A stretch of DNA of 64,000 nucleotides from Monilinia fructicola (lineage: Eukaryota > Ascomycota > Leotiomycetes > Helotiales > Sclerotiniaceae), in assembly GCA_008692225.1 (NCBI GenBank), contig VICG01000002.1, positions 1,566,001 through 1,630,000 of the forward strand. Reading direction: 5' to 3'. Below the pieces are notes generated by a model, which worked only from the letters and a program-made list of their open reading frames with translations, was not told the DNA's origin and ran no database searches. The stretch's first letter is position 1, and every line of letters begins with the position of its first letter. Below, piece after piece: positions 12,476 through 25,721 of the stretch. A program made the translations under genes and the position numbers.

Positions 12476-15400
12476 TTCAAATTGTCGATGTATTTCTGAT
12501 TGATGCAGTATGTCGAGATAGATCTAAACTCAGATGTACACTGCCAAAGGAATACAGAAAGATTCTAAGAGGGATGACTTGATCTTGTATATAAGGACAT
12601 CGGTAATCTTTGTCTAACCACCGAAACGAAGTGGCTACATTTCATATGTCAAAATCTCCCGCATAAATGAACCCCACCAACCGTCAACGTCCGTCCGTGG
12701 ATGTGTATTGTCCGAGATCATGACAATGACATCTCTCAATGTATCTGTCGCCATTGGCTAGAGTTAGGACAGCTCGTCTGCCCTGTGGCCTTTGCTCAGC
12801 ACATGTGTCTAGAGGTGATCAAACGAGATACATGTTGTCGTAAGTTAACTCCTCTAACCAGTAACAGCCAACAAGAAATTCAGAGCCATGGAAAAGTGGA
12901 TCATATGATACCCCAGAAAATATCCGAGATGTCCGATCGCATGAAAATAGCAGGTGTCAAGGGTATATTGAACGGATAAATCGTATTCCGCATCAGAATG
13001 CGAAGATGAACCCTGACCACTTCTATGGGAATCTCATTACTGATCAAATTCCTGAACACCATTATTTTTTTATGGTTGTACCCTTATAAAGCTTAACGTA
13101 CAGGAATAGCGAAGAGAGTTTATCAAATCTGGTAAAGTACGAAATTGCAAAGAAATGATTCCAGCAGAGTTTGTAGTCATTAAATTTATCTTAGGGAAGA
13201 AAATGTAAGGGCGAAGCGGAATTAAGAAACAAAGAAACAAAAAAGGAAATAAAATAATAAAATAATAATAATAATAATAATAATGATGATGATGATGATG
13301 ATGATTATTTAAGGCCAATCATACAAATCTTGCAGATGCTTCAATGCCTGAACCCCTTTTCAGTCCAGTACATATAACAGGGTTCATCTGCAATCCCATA
13401 TACAGAACACCGGCACTTCATTGTTTCGATCCTATTGATTTAATTTCTTCTGAATATATGAAGGTTTACAACAAGCAAATAGAACTCATAACAGCAAAAT
13501 CTATTTTTGCTCCCATTCGTTGATATTTTCTTGGCGGTGAATATCTCAATTAAATGATCAGCCTAACATGCCGTTGGCCGTCAAGGAAGATGTTCTAATT
13601 TAGAGCTTCCGTGAAGAATGATAACATCTAACGATAACAAGTAAAAGATGCGGCCAGGCCATAAGACTGTTAACGAGTGGAGATAAGCATTGGATGTGAA
13701 GACTCAATTGAAACACTCCCCCCGCTCAAAGAGGCTGAATACCACGCAGCCACAAACCTAAAGAACATGTACGGAGTATCGACATGGCTCAATTCTTCAA
13801 CAGCCCGCTTTTGTCTAAACTAGAGACAAGAAAGAACAAGTAACGAAATGATGAAATGTTCTATTTGTTGACCGCTGGTACGGTACCTGCGGCGGGACGG
13901 TAGATACGTAATTCAAAATGTATCAAGATGATACGATCTATGCAAGTATACCGTCTAACCAAGTCATGTATGTTATCACGGGCTAATGTGAGAAATTGAC
14001 TTGAGATTCTGTTGTAGGCTTTTGACGTTTTCGAGTCGAGGCCTTTTTGAAGTGCAATGAGATTTGGCCATCGCTTTCATGGCAATGAACAGGGGATGCG
14101 TTGGTATCGCTATGAAGCCTGAAGCCTCAAGCGAGTATGGAATGAAAAACAAATCTCAGAACACACATTACGTTTCCCAGAGGATATGATTTTGATTGAC
14201 TGGCCCATCTTGCATTCTCGTCATAGAATGGTGAGTGAAAAGATGGCAGTTGATATGAATGAACGAAACGTCAGTGTAGGAAACTACGGTAAAGCAGGAA
14301 GGTTCAAGGTGTGTACTCAAATGCGGCATGATACAGTTCGAAGGTAATGGAACGCATATGGAGAATATTCTGGAGTGCCTGTGGTATGTACAGTACCGGT
14401 TACGCCAGAACGGTACGAAAGCAAGCTCTGCCCAGGTGGTCCACGAAGCTCTATCATCTCGAAGTAGTGTCTCGAGAGTCCCGAGAAGTCCGAAAATTCT
14501 GTTGCAATTACACGGAAACAGTTTTCGTACAAATGGCAAACCATTCGCAATTCGGTATGTGACAACAGAGACAACGAAGAGGTGCACGAGTACGGTACGG
14601 AGGTAAGGTACCGGTGCTCTTGTAACAATACACCTCCGATTGACGATGACATTAAGTTTTGAGTGTGCATGTCGGACAAAGAAAGTAAATAATATGAATG
14701 GACAGATGATTAAGTTGTTCGGGAATAATAACAAGTCCACTTGAAGATCAACGCAATGCTTCCGACAGCAAGATTCAGTTGGAATCCCTCCCCAGTGTCC
14801 CCACACATCGAAGTATAAATGATGAATGAATGTACATTGTACACTGTACTTTACAGTGCACAGCAATGTGCTGTCCTTGAGTAACAAGTTAACAACCCAC
14901 TAAAGTCATTTTAACATTTAACCTTTTCACGTGGTCTTAGATCTTAAAGTAGGCACACGTGAAGATCATATATATATATCCATATATATCCATGGATATA
15001 TATACTAGCTGGAGGTGTTCTTCGTGACTTTGTTCGGACACAACCGCACAACAAGAAGAAAGGATGAGAGGAAAAGAAGAATACTAGGTAGGTAGGTATT
15101 TATCAAACATATTCATCCAAGTCATTTGTTTCGTTGTCATCACTCCCCCTTTTTTCTTTCCTCTTTTTTCTTTTTTCTTTTTTCTTAACCAGATTCTATT
15201 ATTGAAAAGAACGCCTTGGGATTTGTTCATAAAGATGGAATCGTAAGCTTCATTTGTTGAAGTCCGAGCGATTTGCGTGGCTTTTCCCTCTATTTGCGGA
15301 AAACAGTTTTCAGCTCTCAGGGGCTCATTGCTGCTTTTATCATGATGAGGAAGAAGGGAATAATAAATATGAAGACATTCCAAAGAAGAGAAAGGCGAGG

Positions 15401-18264
15401 CTCGACTCAAAGTTCTCGAGATTTGAAGCTAATGTCGTATCTTCCGGGGTTCCGGTTGTCATCAATCATCCCCCTATTCATTCTTAGCATGATCGATTGG
15501 TCTGATAAGTTACAACGTTTGCAGCGTAGTGTTGTCAGACCATGAATGATCTGTAAGTATTATATTGTGTTGTATGTTATGAAAGATGCGTAGGAATTTC
15601 GTGACTTGTTGTATCGTGATACGGATACAGATACAGATACAGATCAAGTGCACGTTGCTAATCACCACCTGGGCACCTAATAACAATCATCCTTGAATCA
15701 GATCACAGGATGATAAGCACAAGGCTTAGTCGTTGAGGAGGCATCTTACTCCGGACAGTACTGTACTATGGAAGGCGGAGGTAAGCTTTGCCAACCCTCG
15801 GCTAAAAGCTTGATATTGTGGCGTTTCCTTGGCGTTTCTTTTTGTTTTTTTCCCGTAGCTGACGCGGCCTTATCAAGGGGTGCCAGGTGCAAATAATCAA
15901 CACACGATTTGATCAAGTGAGTGGTTATTTGACAGAGGGGGGAGGCATTTGAATTATTGGTGGTGTTTGCTTCTCTCTTCAGATGAATTGTCGTTTCGAT
16001 TCCATGTTCTTTCCTTCACCTGTTGGAGAAGGATTGATCTGCTGGAGGGGTGATAGATGCACGACTTTGATGATGAGATTAGTAATGATCTAGTAGGTAT
16101 TATATATATATATATATATTGGGACGAGAGGGATTTTAAGGATGAACTTGTCGTTTCACCCATTGGAGGTGAATAGATCGGTAAGGGGATGATGAATACA
16201 CGATTGGATGAATTGTTATCTACACTTGGGGGCCAATATAGTAATGGAGAATAGTTGCGGTAGACTGGAGGTATAGATAATATATCCATCCATTGATAAG
16301 GAGGTTGGTTGGATGTCATCTATCTACTGATTCTCCTACTCCTCCGTACATTCAAAGGATAAATCGCCATCCAAATCAAATCAGCTAGCTCTCTTTCACA
16401 CCATGTTGTTAATATATAATCACATCATCACATTGCCGACATCCATCACCAATATCACCAGTGAAAGGTCTCAAATGCAACTAATAAGACGGCGGCTAAT
16501 CAAGTTCACCCTTTGTGAATTCCAATTCCAATTCCAATTCCAATTCCACGGATGCATCCATCCATCCACCCACCCATCCAGCTTTCCCCAAGTTTTGAAA
16601 CCCTTTTTCAGTAATGATTAACATTCTTTTTTCTTTGCCCTCCCCGCCTTGCATTGTTTCTCTCTCCCTTGGTAGCTTAATAGATATCAAGATCATACTC
16701 ACCATGCTTTATTGCTACTCTGTCGTATCATAGGCAAGATACCTTTCTTGGTATCCGAGCAAAAGTGACGATGTGGTAGGATCAATTTCAAACCCTTGGG
16801 GAAATAAAATTATTGAGGTTATAATATCCAAAGCGTCGTAATCCATGTGTACGTATATGTAAGTTGCTTACGCACCCAAAAAGAAAGAGTGGCCGAGCCT
16901 TTTGATACTGTACCCAACCCCTGTCACAACCGAGTGGATTGCTCTGAACCGATACAAGAACTCTGCAGTGTATATCAATCAAATGTAGTCTGTTGGTTTT
17001 GAAGCAATGGAAAAGGTAGTCGATACTAGAATACAAAATGTATAAAGGGTTTGTTCGTTATCGGTTGTACTCTGGTAGCATTACTTGTATACAGATATAT
17101 ATGAGTCCTAAGTATCTACCGAGCAGTAGTGAGCATTCATTTTTACATCATTTGAATGTTGGTTGTATGAACTTGTGACTGACCAGAATCCATCCTGTAG
17201 TCTCCACGCACTCGGCCGGTTCGGACGACTGCTTCTAGACTTTGTTTGCTTTCCTCCCAACTCCTACTCCCTCCCACTCCCATCACTAAGTTATCATCCT
17301 CACACACACATCCATATATACATGCGTTGATTGGGTGCGAGGGGACCTCTTTTGATGAATGATAAATGCACCTAGAGTAGAGACTGACTACCAGTACCTA
17401 CCTTGAGGATTAACAACTCGATACATGATGGTATCTATCTCATATTTATATCACTTACATAACATGCCTAGACACCTACTTGCCTCCATATCTATTTAAC
17501 TTTTCGAATTCATCCAATATTTCAATACTGCAATACTTCAATACTTCAATATCTCCCTCAACATCTTCGTCTTCATATCCACGGATATATATCCATCCAC
17601 ATGCATGTATGTATGATCCTCCTTCTTACTCACTGCCTTCACCTTACTTACTGCCTTCACATACCATCCATGCCGCCTTAACACATGCCTCATGCATTAA
17701 CCCCAACTTGTTTGCTTGAGCCTTGCCCAGATGAGCCTTGATCACATTTTATAGAGACTAGTACAAAATTTGGATCCACTCATCAATCACTTCATCACTT
17801 CTTGGAAAATATTAAATCCCTTGTCTTGGGTGACGAGGAGCCAAAAGAGTACTTGATCGTGTGCTTCCCCACGTTAATCTTTCCCACTTTCCCTTGAGGA
17901 CTATTTCAATTGCAACTTTGAAAATTTACATTTTCTTTTCGTCTTCTTCGTCTTCTGCATCTGCATCTTCGTCTTCTTCTATTTTCTATATATCTTCTAC
18001 AGGTATTTCCTCGTTTCGCATCTCTTTGCTTTGCATATAAGTAATACCATCTCAATCAATACTTCTGTCTACACGCAAACGATATAGAAGACGACATCAT
18101 ACATCTCTTGGCACATCCCATCTACCTATTCATCCATCCATCCATCCATCCATCCATCCATCCATTTCACATCCACATTGATAAAGAGCCGGGCCAAGAC
18201 GGTTATACAACCCTGTCGAAATTGTCCTCTTTGTAAGCTGATCACTACATCGTGACAATTGAAG
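12476..18264. other. Long intergenic region without a confident gene
   Basis: Nearly 5.8 kb with no gene I can support. The longest frame, 239 codons on the minus strand (14168-14887), has no recognisable domain, an odd Cys/His/Phe-rich composition and open frames opposite it, so I treat it as chance. Simple repeats include (TAA/TGA)n near 13253-13308, a TA-rich palindrome near 14970-15005 and (CCAT)n at about 18131-18165. The last of these lies 100 bp upstream of the LicD-like start. Confidence 0.5.
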
Positions 18265-19994
18265 ATGCGCATTTCCTGGATCATCACTTTACCTGGACTT
18301 TTGTCAGCTGTATCGGCGCTGGCTATCCAGAAAAGAGATGCAGACTTTTACAGTGTGCGCACAAAGGCTCACAAGGATATGAGTGGGAGAAGAGGCGATC
18401 CAAGCGGGAAATATTTTCGTAAGTTCTCGAGTCGCAACGTTCTTCTAAAAGTGTATTGTGACGATCGAGATGTCATTGGCACTCCTTTGTTTGAGTTGTG
18501 TAATTCGTTCAGTCGAAATCTTGCTAACCAGGCTGTCCTTGACAGATGAGAGCGTGTACGTAATATACGAATCAGTCAAGACTTCAAACCAAGAGACTTT
18601 AATACCACCATGAAATTGTATGCTAACAGTATGAGGTTGATAGCTTCCATCCACATTACGATGGCCGGTATGTAATCCTTCTGGAGAAAGTCATGACAGT
18701 ACACAATGACAGAATCTAATGTTTCTCGTATAGCTTCGCCGACAAGCAATTGGGCTATAGGGAACGCAGACAAGCACTTTCGAATCTTATTCAAACTTAT
18801 TTAGCTACCTTCTCCGATATTGGAGTGGAAACATGGCTTATGCATGGTACTTTACTGGGTTGGTGGTGGAATCGCAAGGTAAGAATAGTCCTTGAAAAGC
18901 ACCCAAGATTTCAAAAGCCTCATGCCTTTAGATTCTACCATGGGATTCCGACTCCGATGTCCAAGTTTCCGAAGATTCCATGCACTTTCTCGCCTCTTAC
19001 TACAATATGACAGTCTTTCATTACAAGACTCCACGTATTCCAGAAGGTAGAGATTACATGCTAGAGGTTAACCCTCATTACATTAACAGGGAGCAATCGG
19101 ACAAGTTGAATGTCATTGATGCGCGATGGGTCGATACTACGAGTGGATTGTTCATCGATATTACGACTGCTAGATACAACTATACACACCCAGCTGGAGA
19201 AGGAATGATGAGCTGCAAGGATGGTCATGAATACAGGGTAAGTTTATTCGGAGAATGGTTGTAATGAATTGTGCTAAGAATCACAGGACACTTACATCTT
19301 CCCATTGCGGGACACATTCTTCGAGGGCGCGCCAGCCAAAATCCCATTTGCGTATAAAGAAATCTTGGAGGCAGAGTACCATGAGAAATCACTGACCTTG
19401 ACGGACTTTGAGGGGTATGTTTTATGAAGTTGCTATACTCATCCTTCAAGTTCTCCTTAGCTAATTAACACACAAAGCCACCACTTCGATGATGATAAGA
19501 TGGAATGGATTCCTGTAAAGCAAGAAATTCAGAAGCCAATGGAACCACAAAAGGAAACTCAACCACCACCAAAAAGCGAAGCGCAGAAGGCAGAAGAGAC
19601 CAAGCAAGCCGCAGAAAATGCGAAGAAGGTTGAGGAAGCGAAGGAAAAGGAGAAGGCAAAGAAATTAGAAGAAGCACAGAAAGCTACAGAAGAGGCTAAA
19701 GAGAAAGCCAAGCAAAAGGCCGCACAGGAAGCTCAACAAAATGATACACCACCTGTAAGCAAACAACCAGTCAAAGAAGACGCACATCCAACACAACCCC
19801 ATGATGCATCCAAACCTCCACCAGCTCAACGAGCCGCAGAGAAAAAAATATTCACCGCAGCCGAGAAAAAGGCAAATAGGGTACAAAAAGCTGAAGAAAA
19901 ACGTAAACAGGATGAACAAAAAGCCGCCGATAAGAGAAAGAAGAACGAGGACAAGATGAAAGAGGAGGCCGAGAAATCCGCACCACCTTCATAA
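18265..19994 (+). CDS. LicD-family protein, MNN4-like, with signal peptide and Lys/Glu/Ala-rich tail
   Basis: Seven exons keep phase throughout: 18265-18418, 18546-18559, 18630-18667, 18734-18878, 18932-19237, 19287-19414 and 19478-19994, giving 433 residues. Residues 1-20 look like a signal peptide (MRISWIITLPGLLSAVSALA). The LicD core follows, with HYDGRFADK, WLMHGTLLGWWWN, and the acidic motif LPWDSDSDVQVSE expected to bind metal. LicD-family proteins transfer phosphoryl-linked groups to glycans. Fungal members resemble yeast Mnn4, which promotes mannosylphosphate addition in the Golgi. From about residue 270 the protein becomes a charged, Ala/Lys/Glu-rich, probably helical tail, as yeast Mnn4 also has a repetitive K/E tail. 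The 14-nt second exon is unusual. Family assignment is firm; the exact reaction is inference. Confidence 0.8.
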
Positions 19995-21801
19995 TCGTCG
20001 AATTATCTTGAGGGTTGATACAACCAATCACGACTTTCCAGCAATCTAATTTCCAACAGCTTCTGCATTAATTTGGGGCATCAGAAAGATGCCGATGTCC
20101 AGCGGTTCTACAAGATTGGCTTTCTACTCTTCAATTTTTTTAAGATTCGCTAAGCGATGTTCATTTCTGCGTTACTTTTTCTTTTTTATATCATATGATT
20201 TCCTTCAATAGTTCTGCCACAATATTTCTCGTTGAATTTGATGACGAAGGAGTTTATGGATTCAAATGATCACGGAAAGGGATACCAGTATATGGAAAAA
20301 GAGGCGCGCTGATATTCGAGCGTTGCATGTAATTGGCATTTGGTTTGGCGTTATATGCCCCTCCCAGTGTGTGGGGAATTATAGTATAGGATGGAGCCTC
20401 TATTTCGAAAATTACAATGGTGGCGCAGGGAGTTGGATGAAATTAGAATTATGATGAGTTGGATGATTCCTATTGCGTTGGTCTGGAGATGTGTTGGTTC
20501 ATTCAGTCTTACATTAACTTCCAAGGCTGAATTAGAAGAATCACTTGAGTATGGTCCCTTTTCGCACCAAATGCCTATTTGTGAATATGTATATATAACA
20601 ACAGGTGGAAAACATTGGCATTCTCGACTGAACTGGACCAACTATTGGACCGAATCAACTTACTTACTGCAAGTCCTTTCGAAGTACTTAGAAGGCTGAT
20701 AGATGCAAGGCTGCAAGCGCAAACTCAAATTCTGGCTGCGAGGAGGTAGGTATTCAACCAGAGCTGGATATAGATAGCCGTTCTCGGGGCTGATATACCA
20801 CCGACATGGGTGATCAAATATGTGAGCAATATTGTCACGGTTAGCTCTAGAGCTCTACAGCTGATGGATACGAGGTTCAAACGGTCACTCGATATACTTC
20901 TCATTCGAATTCAGATACGACTGTCAGCCTTCGAAGCGAAGAGAAATTCCCCAGTGAGCAAGCACTCTTCGGTAAGTAGGTAAGCAGCAGTTCGGGTATA
21001 AAATCCCCACTATGATCTAGACGTTGTTTAGATGTGGAGACTGATGATGATACAGCACTGTACTGTACTGTACATACTGTAGTACATACTGTGCCAAATA
21101 AAGCCCATGTAAAGTCCACTTGGTACTGTAGTCCACGGGTAGTGTTGAATCATTGGCCCGCAAGCGGTCGTTTAGCATTACGGAGTACGGTCAGTACAGA
21201 GTACTGTCTGTACCTAGTAGTTTTAGACACAAGGATAGTTGTTCGGAAAACTTTCCTGGGTAAGTGGAGGGAAAGCTGGAGCTGGAGACCCCTAATGATT
21301 TCGTGATGATAAGACAAGTTTTTGATAAGAAATCTTACTTTTAAGGTGTAGATGGATAGAGCCAACCTACTTTCCAACAATTAGCAACATTGGTCATTGG
21401 TCGATGGTCAATGAGATGCCATTCATTCCTACAAAGCAGGCCAAACTTGCGGTATTGGTTGAGTTCAGGAACAGGAATAATAGCCACCTAGGTAGTTTTC
21501 GGAAAACCTCCCTCAACCTACCTACGTACTGTAGTAAGTGGAAGAAAAGACCCTCAATGGTTCGATAAGGTGTGATAGGCCGGGCCTTATCGATGATGTT
21601 GATTTTTTTTTTCTCTCCAAAAGAAAATATGGGGTTTTGGGGCGCCAATGTGAAATGTATAAAACATGTCGATTTCTACCCAACTGTCGTTCCATTTCTT
21701 TATAGGATAAGTACCTAGTATTCATCTCTGTCTTTCTCTTGTTTTTCTTCCGAGTCTTGGCATTGTTTGATATTATTTGCAATTTTGGTCAAATTTTAAC
21801 T
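19995..21801. other. Intergenic, upstream of the MFS gene
   Basis: No supported gene. Short frames at 20266-20699 and 20901-21380 overlap on both strands and carry no recognisable domain. There is a cluster of ACTGTAC-type palindromic steps at about 21055-21092 and again at 21180-21215. The last 250 bp should contain the MFS promoter and 5' leader. Confidence 0.5.
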
Positions 21802-23989
21802 ATGTCAGGTAAGCAAGAGCTTGCTCGATCCTTCACGCTCGCCAGCGTGGGGAAATATATACAGGAAAATTTATAACTAACGGTTATTTTTGCAACATCA
21901 GCTTCGAATGGTGAAGCTTCCTCCACTCAATATATTGCCCCCCTTCCCATCCCCGAACGAAAAAACTCGCAATATGAAGATCCAAATACTGCAGGCTTGG
22001 GTGTAGGGCTAGGAACGCAAGCCCGGCGACGCTCAAATGTTTCTGGTCGTTTGGCTTTTCGCGATAGCGTTCGTGCGGAGGATCTGGAGAGCTTGACGAG
22101 GACGGCCAGTGCTATCAGTGGGCATCAGGATGCGTTTCTTGAGGCGCATGGTGAATCTGGGAAGGAGAGTGAAAATGGAAAAGAGAGGGAGAGAGAGCAT
22201 GCCACGATTTCTTTCCCGAAGGCTGCGAAGCCAGGTCCAATCAGTACGATAAGAGAGCTACCTAGCGAGTTCAACACGCCGTATTCGACTCGACCTCCTT
22301 CCCCCAACACACCGGGTTCGCGTTCTCATCGACATGGGCTTGGCGCTGGGGTGGGAGGCGATGGTAGTCCACGCGAATATTTCGAAGTGCAAATCGAGGA
22401 GCCATCGAGGAATTTGGCAGAAACTTCATACCCGGATATTGGCGCCGTCAAGAGTCTCCGAGGCGCTCTCATCCTCTTGACAACATGCGGAGCCCAGCTC
22501 ATGGACAACGTTTTCATGACAGGCGTCAATATCAGCCTACCAGCCGTCCAAAAGGAATTTGGCGCCAAAGCAAGTGACTTGCAATGGCTCATCAGCGCGT
22601 ACACCTTGACTTTTGGAGGGTTCCTGTTATTGGCAGGAGTTCTAAGCGATCGGTTTGGCCGCAAACTTATCTTTTGTATTGGGATGCTTTGGATATCGAT
22701 TTGGACCATCGCCAACGGCTTCGCCACTTCCTTCATCCAACTGGCTATCTTCCGCGCGCTTCAGGGGATAGGAGCCGCGATGACGGTTCCTTCTGCGGTG
22801 GGGATTATCTCTTCGTATTTCGTGGCCAAGGATCGTACGATTGCGTTGTCGTTCTTCGCGGCTTCGGGCGCCGTGGGCTTTTGCGCCGGCCTGATTTTTG
22901 GGGGCTTCTTAACCGGGAGTCTGGGCTGGCGATATCTTTTCTATGTTTCCACTGCGTTGACGGGCAGTTTGGGCGTCTTGGGACAGTGGATCTTGCCGAA
23001 GGATCGCTTGGAGGGTCAGGAGAAGCCGAGTTTGGATTTGTTGGGGGCGGGGTTGTCGACGGGCGGTCTCATTTTGCTTTCATTTGTCTTGTCGAGTGGT
23101 GGGGTGTATGGGTGGAGTAAGGCTTTCATCATTGTTTTGTTGATACTTTCGGTGGCGGTTTTGGGGATTTTTGTTTATGTGGAGAAGAGGGCTTCGCATC
23201 CTATCATGCCGCTCTCACTTTGGAAAATACAGAATTTCGCGGCATTGTGGATTTCAGGTTTCGGTATGCTCGATTTCTATTTCCCCTTTCCCTCTATCTC
23301 TGTCTCTTCCCCTTACGTCCTTCTACCCCCCCCCCCTTCTTCCATCCCACCAGTTCCACAATACTAACACACCCACCCAAGTATGCTACGGCGGCTACCA
23401 AACCGTCCTCTACTACATCGTGCTCATAGCCCAAGAAGTAAACCGACTCTCCCCCGGCACCACAGCCCTCTACTTCCTCCCCATGGGTGCAACCGGCTTC
23501 ATCTTCTCCATGAGCGTCGGCAAGATCCTCGAGCGCTACAACACCAAAAACGTGCTCCTCATCGGCATGCTCATGATGATGACGTCACCGATCCCCGCCG
23601 CGCTCCTCACCTCCACCTCCACCAACTTCTTCTCCCACGTCCTCCCCACATCCCTCCTCGTCGTCGCCGCCGTCACAATCGTCTACTGCTCGTGCACGAT
23701 CATCCTGCTGGAGAGCGTGCCCACGAGCGTCAAGAGTCTCTGTGGCGGCATGATCAACACGGCGTTTCAGATCGGGTCCGGCGTCGGTCTGGCGCTTAGC
23801 AGTGCGGTGGTGCAGGCCGTCGACACGAACCAGGGGAAGGGAATCATTGAGCAGTATTGCACGGGTCTGTGGTTCTGCGTGGCGTTTGGGGGCGTGGGAT
23901 TTGTGGCCAGCGCGGTGGGGGTGAGGAATTCGACGGCCGGCAGGTTTGGCGGGAGGAGGGGCGACGCGGAGCCGGTGGCTTTTCATTAA
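21802..23989 (+). CDS. MFS drug/metabolite exporter, DHA2-like (14-TM type)
   Basis: Three exons: 21802-21808 (just ATGTCAG), 21902-23263 and 23382-23989, giving 658 residues. Both introns have canonical ends and CTAAC branch points, and the second would otherwise introduce a proline-rich dead end. A roughly 140-residue Ser/Arg-rich cytosolic N-terminus precedes the membrane part. MFS signature A appears as GVLSDRFGRK between TM2 and TM3, and the antiporter-type motif C as SGAVGFCAGLIFGG. LQWLISAYTL in TM1/TM2 and the length suggest a DHA2 proton antiporter that exports toxic compounds or metabolites across the plasma membrane. The substrate is unknown. No biosynthetic genes adjoin it. A 5' start inside exon 2 is possible but would shorten the N-terminus and has no ATG near the exon start. 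Confidence 0.85.
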
Positions 23990-25721
23990 TGGGAGTTTTG
24001 GGGGCGGGGGCCGGCACCGGCGCGGGTGGCATCATGATGGAATGAAGGGTTTGCATGATGGAACGAAGGATTTGCATGATGTGTATATGGTTCTTTGCCT
24101 TTCACCTTCAACACCACCTGCTCCAACCATCTCGGGTATAAAAAGCTTCACCGGTCTCGAAGATAGGCCGTAGGCACACACGCAACGAAAATTACGACGA
24201 CAAGTGAGATTTCCACAAAGATTAGCATCTAAAGATGGCACAGCCCGTCTCCCACCGCGGCGAGTTTTCCCTCCCTCTTCCTCGCATTGATAGAGATAGC
24301 GATAGCGATAGCGATAGAGATAGAGATAGAAATCAAAATCAGAAGCAAAATAGAAACAAACACAACACAACAGCACCAACGTTCCAAATCCCCCTCTCCC
24401 CAACCGCGTGGCCCTCACATAGCTTTTTCATTCCCGCGTCCTGGACCCCTCTCCGCGCTCGCGCATGCTGGTCCATGCTGGGCAGCTGGGAGGGAGGGAG
24501 GGAAGCGCCCTTCTTTATGTTTCCTACCTGTCTGTCTGTCTATCTATCCATCCATCCATCTGCAGAGTCGTGTGGTATCTTCCATGAGTGTGCAGGTGTG
24601 CGGGTGAGTAATTTCAGGGCATTGTTAATGCTATATGAATCTCGATTGTGCAGGTGCCATGTAGGGAGGGGATAGGGATGCTGAGATTTTGAGAGTGTGT
24701 GGAAGTGGAAGGGGGGTGTGTGATAGTTGTACGTACTGGGTGCATGCAGGGTTTTCATCTCCAGCCTGGTGTTTACGAAGAGGATTGTGGGCGTCCATAT
24801 CATCTTGCGTACCTAGTATAGCACATCTGCGCCACTTATGAGCATTGGTATGTCTCATTTCGAAATCAAGTCGAGTTCCGAATCAAGTTTTATGTAACGG
24901 GATTCATTTTCCATGAGTGATATGTAGGTAATTCCAAGTCTCAATTAGATAACAAACCCAACCATCCATCTATTCCTATAAGCCTATGCACCAAAAGGAG
25001 ATTCGAGAGAAAACAAGAAAATTAACAGTCCCAACGTTCCTGGATCCAAACTCCAAGGCATATGACATATGTATTAACAGAAGAAGCCTTTTGTCCCAAT
25101 GCCATCAGACCTCCAATACATATGCATGCATGCAATATCCGAGTCCATACTCATGCAATCATTAAGATAATACAAATCCCACTTTCAAACGCCATTGTCG
25201 CAGAGAAACAGTGACAATGGTAAAAGAATTAATCCTCATCCACCCGTCACCGTACGCTTGCGTATATATAATGAATGTGAAATCCAATTCTTGCGCCAGA
25301 CCCCAAAGAAAGCCATATAATATGTCCAATGACTCCCGTGTATTTATTATGGACAAGAATGTATAGAGGATAAAGAAAAGTAAAAGAGAAATTAGCAAGA
25401 ATAATCCGTGTTGTGCGTTCAATTTATGTACTTGTTGTATTAAGGAAGTCGTTTATCGTGAAAAGAGTCTAAATTGATGAGCTCAGACTGATTCTGGTTT
25501 ATGTAAATTCGATCGATAATATCGATGCGAAAAGCGAAGTTATTTGCTTTTAGTTGAAAAAGGTAGCAACAGTATCAGGCTGCCAGCGCTTTTGGAGAGC
25601 TTTAGCGAGTTGCAAGGGAGACTCGAGGCAAAGGTGGAATTCATGTCATAGACACCAACGCTCAGATCTTGAAATAGGACCTGGCTACCACAACGGAAAC
25701 CATCGGAAACCCCACTCTTAA
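23990..25721. other. Intergenic between convergent genes, presumably 3' ends
   Basis: The MFS gene and the nuclear-protein gene converge across this 1.7 kb, so it should hold both 3' untranslated regions. I see a (GATAGC/GATAGA)n tract at about 24290-24330, a duplicated GATGGAA/CGAAGG-type direct repeat at about 24030-24080 and a short (CCAT)n tract at 24546-24560. No coding region is supported. Confidence 0.5.

Noticed and set aside
14168..14887. A 239-codon minus-strand frame
   Set aside because: No recognisable domain, odd His/Cys/Phe-rich composition, and long frames open on the other strand over the same bases; most likely chance.
22326..23120. Alternative frames over the MFS gene
   Set aside because: Shadows of the exporter frame, which has the MFS signatures and clean splice sites.
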